Notes: a model not told the origin generated them from the sequence alone. Counted from the first letter of the stretch, positions 10,301-17,476 are shown. The stretch is DNA of 42,320 nt from a virus (IMGVR_UViG_3300043313_000471:1-42320), one strand, 5' to 3'. Translations and numbers: made by a program.

Positions 10301-10928
10301 GACGGGTTCGCCGGCCACCGTCCGATACGGCTACAAGGTTCCGGCAGGCTCGAGCAGCTATGCGCTGACGGGCGCCGCGGTCACCTTCCCCAGGACCAGG
10401 CGGCTCATCGCAACGGGTGGCACTTATGCCCTGACCGGCAAGCCGGCGCTGGTGCTGTACAACTGGCGGTTCCCGGCGGTCGGCAGTTCCTACACCATCA
10501 CGGGCACACCGGCCACGCTGCGGCGCGCCAAGACGATCCAGGCGGCGGCCACGACCTATGCCCTGACCGGCAGCGTTGCCTACGTCACCCAGGTCCGTCT
10601 GCTGTTCCTGGAAGCGGAAACCACCAGCTATCGCCTGACCGGCAACGTCGCGCGGCTGTTTACCGGCGAGTGGGGGATCTCGAACCGCACCGTTCTCGCT
10701 GTAGCCGAGGATCGATCGATCGCGGTGGCGGCCGAGCTGCGGACCGTGAAGGCGGTGGCCGAAACCCGCCTGGTGCGCGTGCCGGCGGAACTGCGCATGG
10801 TGGCAGCGCCCGAGGAATTCAGGACCATCCAGGCAAGAGGAGAGAACCATGGCGTTTCCACAATGGGCACCAAAGGACGAGGACGAACTCCTCGACTACA
10901 ACATCGACTGGTCACCCCGGCTGACTAG
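7389..10928 (+). CDS. Giant fibre/adhesin with 24 YALTG repeats
   Basis: A 1179-aa protein. Residues about 50-215 look like an extracellular jelly-roll domain of the 'choice-of-anchor R' kind (QTFTTGASDQAITSITFALS, then a PNTRYAAILRR strand). Residues about 220-535 are beta-rich and propeller-like. Residues about 541-1091 are 24 tandem repeats of 21-27 aa with core SYALTG. Residues about 1098-1152 are six nine-residue repeats of the form R-x-V-x-x-x-A-E-x, a pattern seen in trimeric phage fibres. The last 26 or so residues are encoded over the start of the next gene. Likely a long, flexible receptor-binding fibre. Confidence 0.8.
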   Translation: MALPVTITGISTAVAPVGPFKSTNGNYYFFGLDGTTATTLQAYKAGAGATIYSIATTLAQSVVFANNTGTGNRICQTFTTGASDQAITSITFALSKASLPTDNLVVDLQLFDTGTSKPTGAVLGTTGAIAGSALTTSAARYTFTFATPVAISPNTRYAAILRRVGAGSASAYFLIHQSSGAGQNADAAQGSNGYTVGTSTWQTYSIIDYDLIVTGTTTGDPSVSWGSIATKTGFTTAILNIAAYQVGNVIHLAVQDGTMSSSVATKYLSFDAATDTFLATTETVAAASVVTGQATAGWGASLVVRSNGNAVILYNGLQVNTSGTARARMYYRERTGLNTYGTATRVDANTATDNTTPFAVLGAAGRVHFAFTAAATTGLRTLSAANALNTFASNASMTAPGDGVSYDRSGTIKVVFTSNVNGSQGTLRFDSSDNPAATFANQSIAAATIPHRIGTFPNTDDVTIVYRSSADSDLYSIKSSDDGATFGAPVAFFVGTVANADTSVSRSSSGSVYTRGSNSVVGYIVNDGGTLKYNENSLATNKTLDATVGATYAVTGASTTTVLLKRKLDATTGSSYTLTGTDVAIAKGAPPKRLTADPGSYLLTGASTTTILRRARIDAAAASYAVTGASTSNVLHKAKIDATVGGAYALTGTAVSLLHKYRPVALGGSYLLTGTDAALTKLAQKTLAAGTASYALTGTDAAVIKRVFKRLTADGSSYAVTGAAPSAVLVKRKLTADAGTYALTGTAATPWHGYKVIAGASSYALTGNATAVLLHRWKVAATGETYALTGNSATFLIHKDIVSAAPGAYALTGAAVNFQIRTDKFLSAALGTYTITGTPVSVRVTWKLAATAGSYAVTGTDAALTRRVPKTLVAGSASYALTGTAASVLHRWKTAALGSSYALTGSPATVVHRFKIAAASASYALTGTAANVTKVAARTVTAAPGAYALTGATASALHRVKLPAVAGSYSLTGSPATVRYGYKVPAGSSSYALTGAAVTFPRTRRLIATGGTYALTGKPALVLYNWRFPAVGSSYTITGTPATLRRAKTIQAAATTYALTGSVAYVTQVRLLFLEAETTSYRLTGNVARLFTGEWGISNRTVLAVAEDRSIAVAAELRTVKAVAETRLVRVPAELRMVAAPEEFRTIQARGENHGVSTMGTKGRGRTPRLQHRLVTPAD
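9009..10665 (+). repeat. Coding tandem repeats, 24 units of about 63-80 bp
   Basis: The units share the protein core (A/G)(S/T)YALTG(T/N/S)(A/P), with variants such as YAVTG, YTITG, YLLTG and YSLTG. They are linked by short basic segments (LHRWK, LVKRK, RRVPK). The DNA is clearly diverged between units, so the array is old and kept by selection on protein sequence, not a fresh duplication. Two more units of the same type occur in the gene at 4450-5418. Confidence 0.85.
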
Positions 10929-11127
10929 CCCCGATGTGATCTCGGCGTCGGAATGGATCGTGCCCGCGGGCCTGGTGGTCGAGAACGAGATCATGACGGA
11001 TAGCTCGACCACGATATGGCTGTCGTCGGGCACCACAGGCGAGGCCTATGACGTGCTCAACCGGGTCGACACCATGGAGGGCCGCACCATGGACCAGACC
11101 GTGACGCTGAAGATCAAAACGAAATGA
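10849..11127 (+). CDS. Fibre-tail adaptor-like protein
   Basis: A 92-aa protein with a strong ribosome site (AGAGGAGAGAACC before ATG). The layout is an N-terminal W-P/A-P-K-D-x-D-E-x-L-D-Y segment (QWAPKDEDELLDYNIDWS), a run of beta strands, and the ending TTIWLSSGTTGEAYDVLNR, then RTMDQTVTLKIK. This matches small phage proteins described as fibre-tail adaptors, which form one Ig-like sandwich. It overlaps the end of the giant repeat protein by 80 bases in another frame and precedes the Asp-box propeller, as expected for a protein linking fibres to the tail. Confidence 0.65.
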   Translation: MAFPQWAPKDEDELLDYNIDWSPRLTSPDVISASEWIVPAGLVVENEIMTDSSTTIWLSSGTTGEAYDVLNRVDTMEGRTMDQTVTLKIKTK

Positions 11128-11136
11128 GCAACTGAC

Positions 11137-13368
11137 ATGACCGACGACGAAGACAGGTATGTCACAATCTCGGTGACGAAGAAAAAGCCGGACAAGCCCG
11201 GCAAGCCAGACAAGCCGCCGATCGAGCCGCCGGAGGAAATCATCGAGCCACCGCCGGTCGCCGCCACCGGCTGGTCGCGGGTTCCGCTCGGTCCCGGCGG
11301 GTTCATTTCCGGCGTCGAGATCCATCCCTCCGGCACCATGATCTGCCGGATGGATACCTCTGGCGGCTATCGCTGGGACGCCGAGGCCGGTCGCTGGGTC
11401 ATGATGGTGACGACCGACAGCATGCCGGCCGATGTCACCACCCCCGGCTACGGCACCAACTGCGGCGCCTACGCCATTGCGATCGCGCCCAGCGACGGCA
11501 ACCGCGTCTACATGGCCTGGCAGCATCTGACGCAGTACCTGGTGATGCGCAGCGATGACGGCGGGGTGACGTTCCAGCACACCGGCTACGTTGCGGGCTC
11601 GGACTACGACTGGGACGGCAACGGGCCGAGCCGCGCCGCCAACAAACGCATGGCGGTCGATCCCAACGACGCCGACCTGGTCATCCTCGGCACCAACAGT
11701 GGCGTCAAGTGCTCCAGGGACGGCGGCGCGACGTGGACGACCCTCGACCTGCCTGCCTCTCCCAAGCCAGCGCAGGGCTATCTGGTCGCCATCGATCCCC
11801 TCGGCATCATGTACGTCATGGTATCCGGGATCGGGGTCTATCTCTCCGCTAACGCCGGCGACAGCTGGCAGCTGGCGGCGCCTGATGGTCCACTATCGGC
11901 GCAGCAGATGATCGTCACCCGCAACGGCCGGGTGATGTCGGTGATCGACTACAGCTACGCCAACGAGCTCTACGCGCCGGTCAGCATCCTCGATGAGGGG
12001 ATATGGCTCACGGTGCAGCCGGACGCGGTGCCGCATGCCATTCTTGGCGGCATTGCGGTCGACCCCGACGACGACAACCACATCGTAGTGGTCGACAACG
12101 AGGGCAACGTCTCATCCTCGTTCGATGGTGGCGTGACGTGGAGCGGCTTTGCCGGACACCACTACAGCTGCCCCGAAATACCCTGGCTCGACACGCTGTA
12201 CGGCGACTGGGCCGGCGAATGGGGGATGTACGGCTCGGGTTTGATGTTCGATCCGGGTGCTGCCAACAAGCTCTACATGGGTTTCGGGCTCGGCATTGCC
12301 TACGGCTACCCGTCGCCGGCCGCCAAGATGGAATGGCGCGACACCTCGCTGGGCCTAGAGCAGCTCTGCGCCAAGCGGCTGATCAAGCCTGCGGGTAACC
12401 CCAACGTGATCCTGGCGGTGATGGACCAGGGCGTGTTCACTTGCGACGGCATCAACTACCCGCAAACAAAAGGCATCATGCCGGAATTCGCCGCGGCCTG
12501 GGACTGCGACTGGTGTCCGGATGATCCGCAGACCGTGGTCGCGCTGATCAACCAGGCTCACGGCGGCCGGCCGGACCAGAGCGGCGTGAGCCGGGACGGC
12601 GGCCAGACGTGGGCCATGTTCAACAACTGGGACTTCAATGGCGGCGTGACCCGCAGCGGCGGCATGATCGCCTGTGGCACCGATCCGGATAACTTCATCA
12701 TCGTGATGGCCGACAACGGCCAGCAGAACGGGCTCTACTACACCAGGGACGCCGGCAACAGCTGGTCGTTGTGCGAGTTCAGCAACATCCCAGGGATCCC
12801 GCCATCGGGCGACACCGGCTGGGTGCAGAATTACTATTACAACCGCCACACCATTTGCGGCGACCGGGTGCTCGACGGCACCTTCTATGGACGGAACAAC
12901 AACGTCGGATATGTCCGCAGCACCGACTTCGGCGAGACCTGGGAGCTGATGCACGCGCTGGCCGGCGGCGTCCATGCCAATGCGCGGCTGGTGTCGGTGC
13001 CAGGTCATGCCGGGCATCTGCTCTATGCCAGCGGATCCAGCGGGCACACCAACTTCGGCGGGGCGATGAAGCGCTCGACCGATGGCGGCGCGACCTGGAC
13101 CGACACCAACACCGGCGAGGTGCTGTGCATGGGGTTTGGCAAGGGCGCCACGGACTATCCTTCAATCTATATCGTCGGATGGGTTGACAACGTGTACGGC
13201 ATCTATCGCTCCGACGACGAGTTGGCGACGTGGCAAAAGATCGGTGACTACCCGATGGGATGTTTCGACACGCCGGCCGACATCTGCGGCGACCTCGACG
13301 TTTACGGGCACTGCTATGTGTCGTCGCTGGCCAGCGGCATCTTCAAATACATGGGAGAAACGCGATGA
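11137..13368 (+). CDS. Asp-box (BNR) beta-propeller tail spike, glycosidase-like
   Basis: A 743-aa protein. After a short Lys/Pro-rich linker (residues about 13-40) it has at least eight Asp-box motifs of the S-x-D-x-G-x-T-W type: SDDGGVTF, SRDGGATW, SANAGDSW, SFDGGVTW, SRDGGQTW, TRDAGNSW, STDFGETW, STDGGATW. Asp boxes sit on the outer hairpins of sialidase-type and xyloglucanase (GH74)-type propellers. The spacing over the whole length fits a double seven-bladed GH74-like protein, which would make this a sugar-degrading or sugar-binding spike against capsule or exopolysaccharide. Catalytic residues cannot be named with confidence. It follows the adaptor gene by 9 bases. Confidence 0.75.
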   Translation: MTDDEDRYVTISVTKKKPDKPGKPDKPPIEPPEEIIEPPPVAATGWSRVPLGPGGFISGVEIHPSGTMICRMDTSGGYRWDAEAGRWVMMVTTDSMPADVTTPGYGTNCGAYAIAIAPSDGNRVYMAWQHLTQYLVMRSDDGGVTFQHTGYVAGSDYDWDGNGPSRAANKRMAVDPNDADLVILGTNSGVKCSRDGGATWTTLDLPASPKPAQGYLVAIDPLGIMYVMVSGIGVYLSANAGDSWQLAAPDGPLSAQQMIVTRNGRVMSVIDYSYANELYAPVSILDEGIWLTVQPDAVPHAILGGIAVDPDDDNHIVVVDNEGNVSSSFDGGVTWSGFAGHHYSCPEIPWLDTLYGDWAGEWGMYGSGLMFDPGAANKLYMGFGLGIAYGYPSPAAKMEWRDTSLGLEQLCAKRLIKPAGNPNVILAVMDQGVFTCDGINYPQTKGIMPEFAAAWDCDWCPDDPQTVVALINQAHGGRPDQSGVSRDGGQTWAMFNNWDFNGGVTRSGGMIACGTDPDNFIIVMADNGQQNGLYYTRDAGNSWSLCEFSNIPGIPPSGDTGWVQNYYYNRHTICGDRVLDGTFYGRNNNVGYVRSTDFGETWELMHALAGGVHANARLVSVPGHAGHLLYASGSSGHTNFGGAMKRSTDGGATWTDTNTGEVLCMGFGKGATDYPSIYIVGWVDNVYGIYRSDDELATWQKIGDYPMGCFDTPADICGDLDVYGHCYVSSLASGIFKYMGETR

Positions 13369-13598
13369 CGATTCTGCTCTCGTTCCTTAACCTGTGCCTG
13401 TACATCGCGATCATCTGCCTGATCGCCTATGTGATCCTGTGGGTGATCCAGGGCTTCTTCGGCTGGCAGATCGATGCCAACGTGCTGAAGTTCGGCAAGA
13501 TCGTGGTCGGGCTGCTGTGCCTGATTGCCGTCGTGGCGTGGCTCACGGGCGTGCTGGGTGGCGGTCCCGGTCTGCCGTTGTTTTGGGCCGTCAGGTAA
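13365..13598 (+). CDS. Small two-helix membrane protein (holin-like)
   Basis: A 77-aa protein beginning in an ATGA overlap with the spike gene. Two hydrophobic segments (about residues 4-30 and 46-66) are separated by a short loop (GWQIDANVLKFGK). Size and topology are those of a class II holin, but the gene is about 7 kb from the endolysin and another candidate membrane protein is closer to it. It is the last gene of the rightward late block, facing a leftward group. Alternative: a membrane protein unrelated to lysis. Confidence 0.6.
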   Translation: MTILLSFLNLCLYIAIICLIAYVILWVIQGFFGWQIDANVLKFGKIVVGLLCLIAVVAWLTGVLGGGPGLPLFWAVR

Positions 13599-13679
13599 GC
13601 AGATCGCAAAGCCCTACGGGCGCGACATCGGCGAACTGCCGCCGGTCCCGCCACCACCGCCTTCGATCTGCAGGGGGTG

Positions 13680-13832
13680 CTAGTTTGGTCGTCGTGCTGT
13701 CGGAAACCAAAGGTTTCGGATAATTTCCTCGATCTGCTCGATGCGGTGAACTTCGCGGGGGGTTAGCTCTCGCTCGCGTTCGAGCAACCTATCGTATTCC
13801 TCACGAAGTTCGGTCCAACTCGCCGCTGCCAT
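13680..13832 (-). CDS. Small helical protein, unknown function
   Basis: A 50-aa ORF whose ATG overlaps the stop of the upstream leftward gene (TGATG), with GGAGGAG ahead of it. It is almost entirely helical and charged (ELREEYDRLLERERELTPRE, then EQIEEIIRNLW). Coupling and ribosome site support translation. Function unknown. Confidence 0.5.
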   Translation of the reverse strand: MAAASWTELREEYDRLLERERELTPREVHRIEQIEEIIRNLWFPTARRPN

Positions 13833-14077
13833 CACTGCTCCTCCCCAACCCCCAGTTTCTTCAACGCAGCTGCCGCCGGCAGCGTGACCGGCGTGCGCCG
13901 GGATCCGCGTGTTTTCACGCTGCCGCTGATGTTGGTCCGGCTGCCGGCGTCAGCGCTGGCCTGGCGCATCAGCCGCAGCCTTTCCTTCTCTTGTTCAACC
14001 TTGGTCAGCTTCCGAGCCGGCTTCCGCTTCGCTTTTTTTTTCCCGTTCTTCATGTCGCCCTCCTGCTGCATCGCCAC
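13832..14077 (-). CDS. Small basic protein, unknown function
   Basis: An 81-aa Lys/Arg-rich protein (KNGKKKAKRKPARKLTK near the N-terminus), perhaps nucleic-acid binding. The C-terminal half has TPVTLPAAAALKKLGVGEE. The start lies 28 bases inside the upstream membrane-protein gene in another frame, and the stop is coupled to the 50-aa gene. An in-frame ATG eight codons in (MKNGKKK) is another possible start. Function unknown. Confidence 0.5.
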   Translation of the reverse strand: MAMQQEGDMKNGKKKAKRKPARKLTKVEQEKERLRLMRQASADAGSRTNISGSVKTRGSRRTPVTLPAAAALKKLGVGEEQ

Positions 14078-14418
14078 GATCTACCGCCGCGGGTGATGAC
14101 CTTGCGCAGGCCGAGCCGGGTGCAGATGTCGCGCGGAGTGGCGCGTGGTCGGCGCTCGCGGCGGGTCTGTTGGCGTTCTTCGGAGGGTGTCGGTTCGGTG
14201 GTTTCGTGGACCGGAACTGCAGCTGCGGCAACAACCGGCGCCGGCATCAGCGGCAGGCGATCAGCCTTCGGTGCCGGCGGTGGTTCGTGGAACCAGCGTT
14301 CGTCGATTGGGCTGGCGACAGAGTCAGGTGGGCGTGGCGGATCGCGGTCGTGAACGGCGATCAACACCATCGAGCACAAGGCAGCACTGCCAAGGGCCAA
14401 TTTCAAGGCGGACACCAT
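14050..14418 (-). CDS. Membrane-anchored Pro-rich protein
   Basis: A 122-aa protein when read from ATG at 14418; the open frame extends further but without a plausible start. One N-terminal hydrophobic segment (ALKLALGSAALCSMVLIAV) is followed by a Pro/Ala-rich stretch (about residues 25-70). The basic C-terminus has the pattern DICTRLGLRKVITRGGRSWRC, similar to short proteins of unknown function in Bradyrhizobium-type genomes. It heads the three-gene leftward group, whose promoter must lie in 14419-14616. Function unknown. Confidence 0.55.
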   Translation of the reverse strand: MVSALKLALGSAALCSMVLIAVHDRDPPRPPDSVASPIDERWFHEPPPAPKADRLPLMPAPVVAAAAVPVHETTEPTPSEERQQTRRERRPRATPRDICTRLGLRKVITRGGRSWRCSRRAT

Positions 14419-14616
14419 TTCAGAGATCCGCGACGGCGCTGCTGGTCCGCTGCGCGCGCGGTTTTGTCCCAACAGCCAAAGGTGTAGAACGAAAGCGGCC
14501 AAAGGGGGGCAACGTATAGTCTGCATTACACCTTTTGGTGAGCCATCTCGTCGCAGGGTAAATTCCACCTATAGTCGGTCGACGGATAGACGGCGTGGTT
14601 GGATTGAGTTCCTGCC
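14419..14616. promoter_or_regulatory. Divergent control region with TACACCT motifs, upstream of the XRE gene
   Basis: A 198-bp non-coding stretch between divergent genes. It holds AGGTGTA (14480-14486), TACACCT (14527-14533) and the variant TCCACCT (14564-14570), the same element that is repeated in the other control region at 21.4-21.8 kb. The heptamer TATAGTC occurs at 14515-14521 and 14570-14576. A possible rightward promoter is TTGGTG (14535) and TAAATT (14559) at 18-bp spacing. Proposed operator region for XRE autoregulation; not proven. Confidence 0.5.
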
Positions 14617-14838
14617 ATGAAAAAGAACGGTCGAACCCTCCGCCAATGTTTCGCCGCGAACCTGAAGGCGGCGCGGGTCGCCCGCGGCCTGTCCCAGGAA
14701 GCCATGGCCCACGAGGCCGGCCTGCACCGGACCTACATCGGCTCGGTCGAGAACGGCGAGCGCAACATCTCCATCGACAACATCGAGAAGCTGGCAAAGG
14801 CGCTGGGGATGGATCCAACGGAGCTGGTGCGGCGGTAA
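14617..14838 (+). CDS. XRE-family helix-turn-helix regulator
   Basis: A 73-aa protein that is essentially one HTH domain: LKAARVARGLSQEAMAHEAG (helices 1-2), then LHRTYIGSVENGERNISIDN (recognition helix and loop), then IEKLAKALGMDPTELV. The HRTYIGxxExGERNIS pattern is shared by small XRE repressors and by the controller (C) proteins of restriction-modification systems. No C-terminal dimerisation or cleavage domain is present, so this is not a LexA-like CI. It lies tail to tail with the integrase, three bases apart. It is the likeliest lysogeny repressor. Confidence 0.85.
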   Translation: MKKNGRTLRQCFAANLKAARVARGLSQEAMAHEAGLHRTYIGSVENGERNISIDNIEKLAKALGMDPTELVRR

Positions 14839-14841
14839 CCA

Positions 14842-16605
14842 TCAGGCGGCCCACCGTCCCAGCGACACCACGTTATTTTCGCTGCCGCGATAACGTTGCA
14901 CTTGACGTGACAGGTTTGCCGTTATCGCTGCAGACCGATCTTCGCTAACCCCTTCATTTGCAAAGATTTCTTCGGTTGATCGGGTTTGTGGGAATAGCTT
15001 CACCCCCATGATGGCTGACAATCTGCCATAGGCGTCGACCACATAAGGCTGTCGGTAGCCGGTCGGCTGCACGACGATGCTGTCCATGATGTTTCGGAAG
15101 GCGATCGCGACGTCTGGATCAATGGTGTCCGTGCTCAACTTGGCGTGCAGTTCCTCGATGGTTTCGCGGTAGCGGTCAATGGCGGCCGGGTGTAGGTCGA
15201 TCACGTTGCCCATATTGGTGCTCTGCAACAGGCGCAGCCGTTCCACCAGGCCCACCCGTTCGGCTTCCTTGGCTTCCATCGATGCCACCAGTTCCTTGAC
15301 CGGGGTATCGCTGTCGGCGATCGCGTCCACCAGCCGGCTGATCTGGACGGTCAACTTGTTTACCTTCTTCTCGACTTCGGTGCGCTCGGCGTTGTCTTTG
15401 GTTGCCTGGGCGGCATATTCCGCATGGTAGGCTCGCATGGCCTCGGCGTGCCGCTTTGGGTCGACCAGGTGCTTGCGGAAATTATCGACCACCAGTTTCT
15501 TCAGTAGGTCGATGTCGTAAAGTTTGCCATGCTGGCAGGTGGACTTCACCTTCGCCGCTGCACAGGCAACGAACTGCTTGCCTCGCGAAGTGCTGGCGAA
15601 GATCATGTGACCGTGACATTGGCCGCAACGAAGCAAACCAGAGAGAAGATGGTTGCTGCGCCGAACCACGCGGCGTGTCCCACTCCCTCTGCCGGTGCCG
15701 GTGCCTGATCGCTTGAGAGACCGACTCTCGCGGACTGCCTGGGCGGCATCCCACAAATCCTGATCGATGATCCGCAAGTGCGGGACGGCTTTAACGACGT
15801 GATCCTGCTCGGGGTTAAGCCGGGCTATGACACCGTTGTCGTCCAGTTTCCGGACGTTGTGGTGCCGGTTATAAACCAGCTCGCCTACATAGAGGCGGTT
15901 ACCCAATAGTCCCGACTTGCCACCACCACCCATGAACGATTGATGGCTCCAAACCGCCTCACCGCTCGGCGAGACAATGCCGTCACGGGTCAGGCCAACC
16001 GCAATAGCGCGCGGCGAAACGCCATTGGCGTATTCGGTAAAAATGCGCCGGACGATGGTGGCGTGTTCGGTGTAGATCTCGCGCTCACCCGGCTTGCCGG
16101 GGATGTCGCGGTAGCCATAGCTGACCGCGCCCATGACATGGCCATCGTTAACCCGGCCCAAATGATGGCGCCTGATTTTGTCGCCAAGGTCCTTGAGAAA
16201 CATCGCACCGACCATGCCGCGGATGCCGACATGCATGTCGGTGGCGGTGCCCTCGTTGACGGCGCGCAGTTCAACCTCGAAAAATTTGAGCCTGTGGAAG
16301 ATGGCTGGAAGATCGACGGGGCTGCGGGATAAGCGATCAAGGCTTTCAACGAGCAAGACATCGATCTTCTTCGTCTGGACCAACTCCATCAACCGAGCCA
16401 AGCCAGGCCGGTCGAACTGTGTCGCGCCGGTTCTTGCCTTGTCGAAACACTCATATGCGATGTTGATGCCCTCGCGCTTTGCGTAGGTTTTGCAAAGCGA
16501 AAACTGATCGTCAATCGATCGGTCGTTTTGTTTTTCGTCGGAGAAGCGGGCGTAAAGGGCTGCGGTTTTTTGATTGTGCTTCGGGCTTGCCATGGTCTCT
16601 CGCAT
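14842..16605 (-). CDS. int: Large serine integrase
   Basis: A 587-aa site-specific recombinase of the large serine family. The N-terminal resolvase domain (about 14-160) has the catalytic serine at S22 in YARFS, then SIDDQ and LDRLSR (89-94). A recombinase domain follows (about 165-300), a zinc ribbon with C327, C330, C348 and C357, and a coiled-coil-rich segment (about 375-450). It should integrate and, with a directionality factor not identified here, excise the prophage. An in-frame ATG at 16593 is an equally good start. It is the last gene of the leftward early operon. No att site can be assigned from this sequence alone. Confidence 0.93.
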   Translation of the reverse strand: MRETMASPKHNQKTAALYARFSDEKQNDRSIDDQFSLCKTYAKREGINIAYECFDKARTGATQFDRPGLARLMELVQTKKIDVLLVESLDRLSRSPVDLPAIFHRLKFFEVELRAVNEGTATDMHVGIRGMVGAMFLKDLGDKIRRHHLGRVNDGHVMGAVSYGYRDIPGKPGEREIYTEHATIVRRIFTEYANGVSPRAIAVGLTRDGIVSPSGEAVWSHQSFMGGGGKSGLLGNRLYVGELVYNRHHNVRKLDDNGVIARLNPEQDHVVKAVPHLRIIDQDLWDAAQAVRESRSLKRSGTGTGRGSGTRRVVRRSNHLLSGLLRCGQCHGHMIFASTSRGKQFVACAAAKVKSTCQHGKLYDIDLLKKLVVDNFRKHLVDPKRHAEAMRAYHAEYAAQATKDNAERTEVEKKVNKLTVQISRLVDAIADSDTPVKELVASMEAKEAERVGLVERLRLLQSTNMGNVIDLHPAAIDRYRETIEELHAKLSTDTIDPDVAIAFRNIMDSIVVQPTGYRQPYVVDAYGRLSAIMGVKLFPQTRSTEEIFANEGVSEDRSAAITANLSRQVQRYRGSENNVVSLGRWAA

Positions 16606-16744
16606 ATTGTTCTCGTGCCATCGCCCGGCCTATCGCCCTCGCCAGCTCCAGCCACTGGTCATCGTGGCTGGGGTGGCTCAGGTTTCTTGGGTCCGACGGT
16701 TCGGGATCCCGAACTGTCCCCTTGGCATGGCGACGCACCATCAC
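16511..16744 (-). CDS. Small protein overlapping the integrase start
   Basis: A 77-aa ORF with a helical core DDQWLELARAIGRAMAREQ then a basic tail ending SPLRPLLRRKTKRPID. The core resembles short proteins in alphaproteobacterial phages and genomes that end in an LRP(L/V)L motif. It overlaps the integrase 5' end by 95 bases in another frame. It might be an excision or integration partner by position, but it shows no HTH, so I assign no function. Confidence 0.5.
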   Translation of the reverse strand: MMVRRHAKGTVRDPEPSDPRNLSHPSHDDQWLELARAIGRAMAREQYARDHGKPEAQSKNRSPLRPLLRRKTKRPID

Positions 16745-16771
16745 ATTTACCCTGATTTGCCTTAAAAAGTC

Positions 16772-16966
16772 CTAATTTTCTATAGCTGCGGCTATAGCCA
16801 CTGGCGTAAGGCTTTGGTTTAACAAGCGTTTTTCAGGGACACCCGGTGTCTCCAGACAGGCCAGCTCGTGCGCTGTCAGTGCTTCGCCCGTGGCGTTGAT
16901 CGGGTAGCCGCAGACGGGGCATTTGCGCTGCACCGTTCCCATCGGGATCATTTGGCGGATGCTCAC
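16772..16966 (-). CDS. Small zinc-finger-like protein
   Basis: A 64-aa protein starting at GTG, coupled to the upstream gene by a GTGA overlap and preceded by AAGGAG. It has CPVCG (about residues 16-20) and HELAC (about 33-37), spaced like a small CCHC zinc finger. The last codons form a perfect inverted repeat in the DNA (CTATAGC-TGCG-GCTATAG, 16780-16797). Probably a DNA- or protein-binding early protein. Confidence 0.6.
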   Translation of the reverse strand: MSIRQMIPMGTVQRKCPVCGYPINATGEALTAHELACLETPGVPEKRLLNQSLTPVAIAAAIEN

Positions 16967-17169
16967 AACAGCTGCTCCTTCTCCGCCAGCGCACGATAAT
17001 CCGCGGCGATTTCCTCCATCAACGCGATCTGGAGCTTGGCGGCCTTTGGAGTCATGTCGCCGGCGTCAACCCGGCGCGGATAAGCGTAATAGCGGTACTT
17101 CAATTCGCGCTCGGCGCATTTCAGTTTCTCGGCGGCGGTGAAAACCTTGTCCTCAGTTGCGTTGCTCAT
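16963..17169 (-). CDS. Small early protein, unknown function
   Basis: A 68-aa helical protein (FTAAEKLKCAERELKYRYYA, then MTPKAAKLQIALMEEIAADY). I use the ATG at 17169 because TGGAG lies eight bases upstream; the in-frame ATG at 17181 lacks a ribosome site. It overlaps the neighbours on both sides. The helix with regular Leu/Ala spacing suggests self-association. Function unknown. Confidence 0.6.
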   Translation of the reverse strand: MSNATEDKVFTAAEKLKCAERELKYRYYAYPRRVDAGDMTPKAAKLQIALMEEIAADYRALAEKEQLL

Positions 17170-17476
17170 GCTGGACTCCATTGAGCTGGCTAGCCTCGAC
17201 CTGGGTGGCGCGGATGGAAGCGACCACGCCGTTCAACCGCGCGATCTCCTGCTGCACCTCACCGCAGATATTGGCGTGCTCGGTGAGACTGGAGGACACG
17301 CGCTCGGCGTTGATCATCACCAGCTTTTCGAGATCATCGATCTGCTTGCGCAGGCTGTTGAGGTTGGTGACGACATCGGCGGCGAGCTGGCCAACTACCT
17401 GCTTAATAGTCTCGCGCATTTTCTCGTTGTGCGAGGGCGGCTCGATGTCAGTGATGGAAGTCGCCGGGACGTTCAT
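17153..17476 (-). CDS. Small coiled-coil protein
   Basis: A 107-aa protein predicted to be a long coiled coil (about residues 18-90: LAADVVTNLNSLRKQIDDLE, then SSLTEHANICGEVQQEIARL). Coupled to the upstream gene by ATGA. No membrane segment or motif. Function unknown; it forms part of the leftward early operon. Confidence 0.6.
   Translation of the reverse strand: MNVPATSITDIEPPSHNEKMRETIKQVVGQLAADVVTNLNSLRKQIDDLEKLVMINAERVSSSLTEHANICGEVQQEIARLNGVVASIRATQVEASQLNGVQHEQRN

Noticed and set aside
9009-10665. Repeat array considered as CRISPR or satellite DNA
   Set aside because: Units are in frame, diverged at DNA level, and conserved as protein (SYALTG); there are no identical direct repeats with unique spacers.
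16780-16797. CTATAGC-TGCG-GCTATAG inverted repeat as a terminator or att core
   Set aside because: It lies within the last codons of a small gene, lacks a T-run on the coding strand, and nothing ties it to integrase action.
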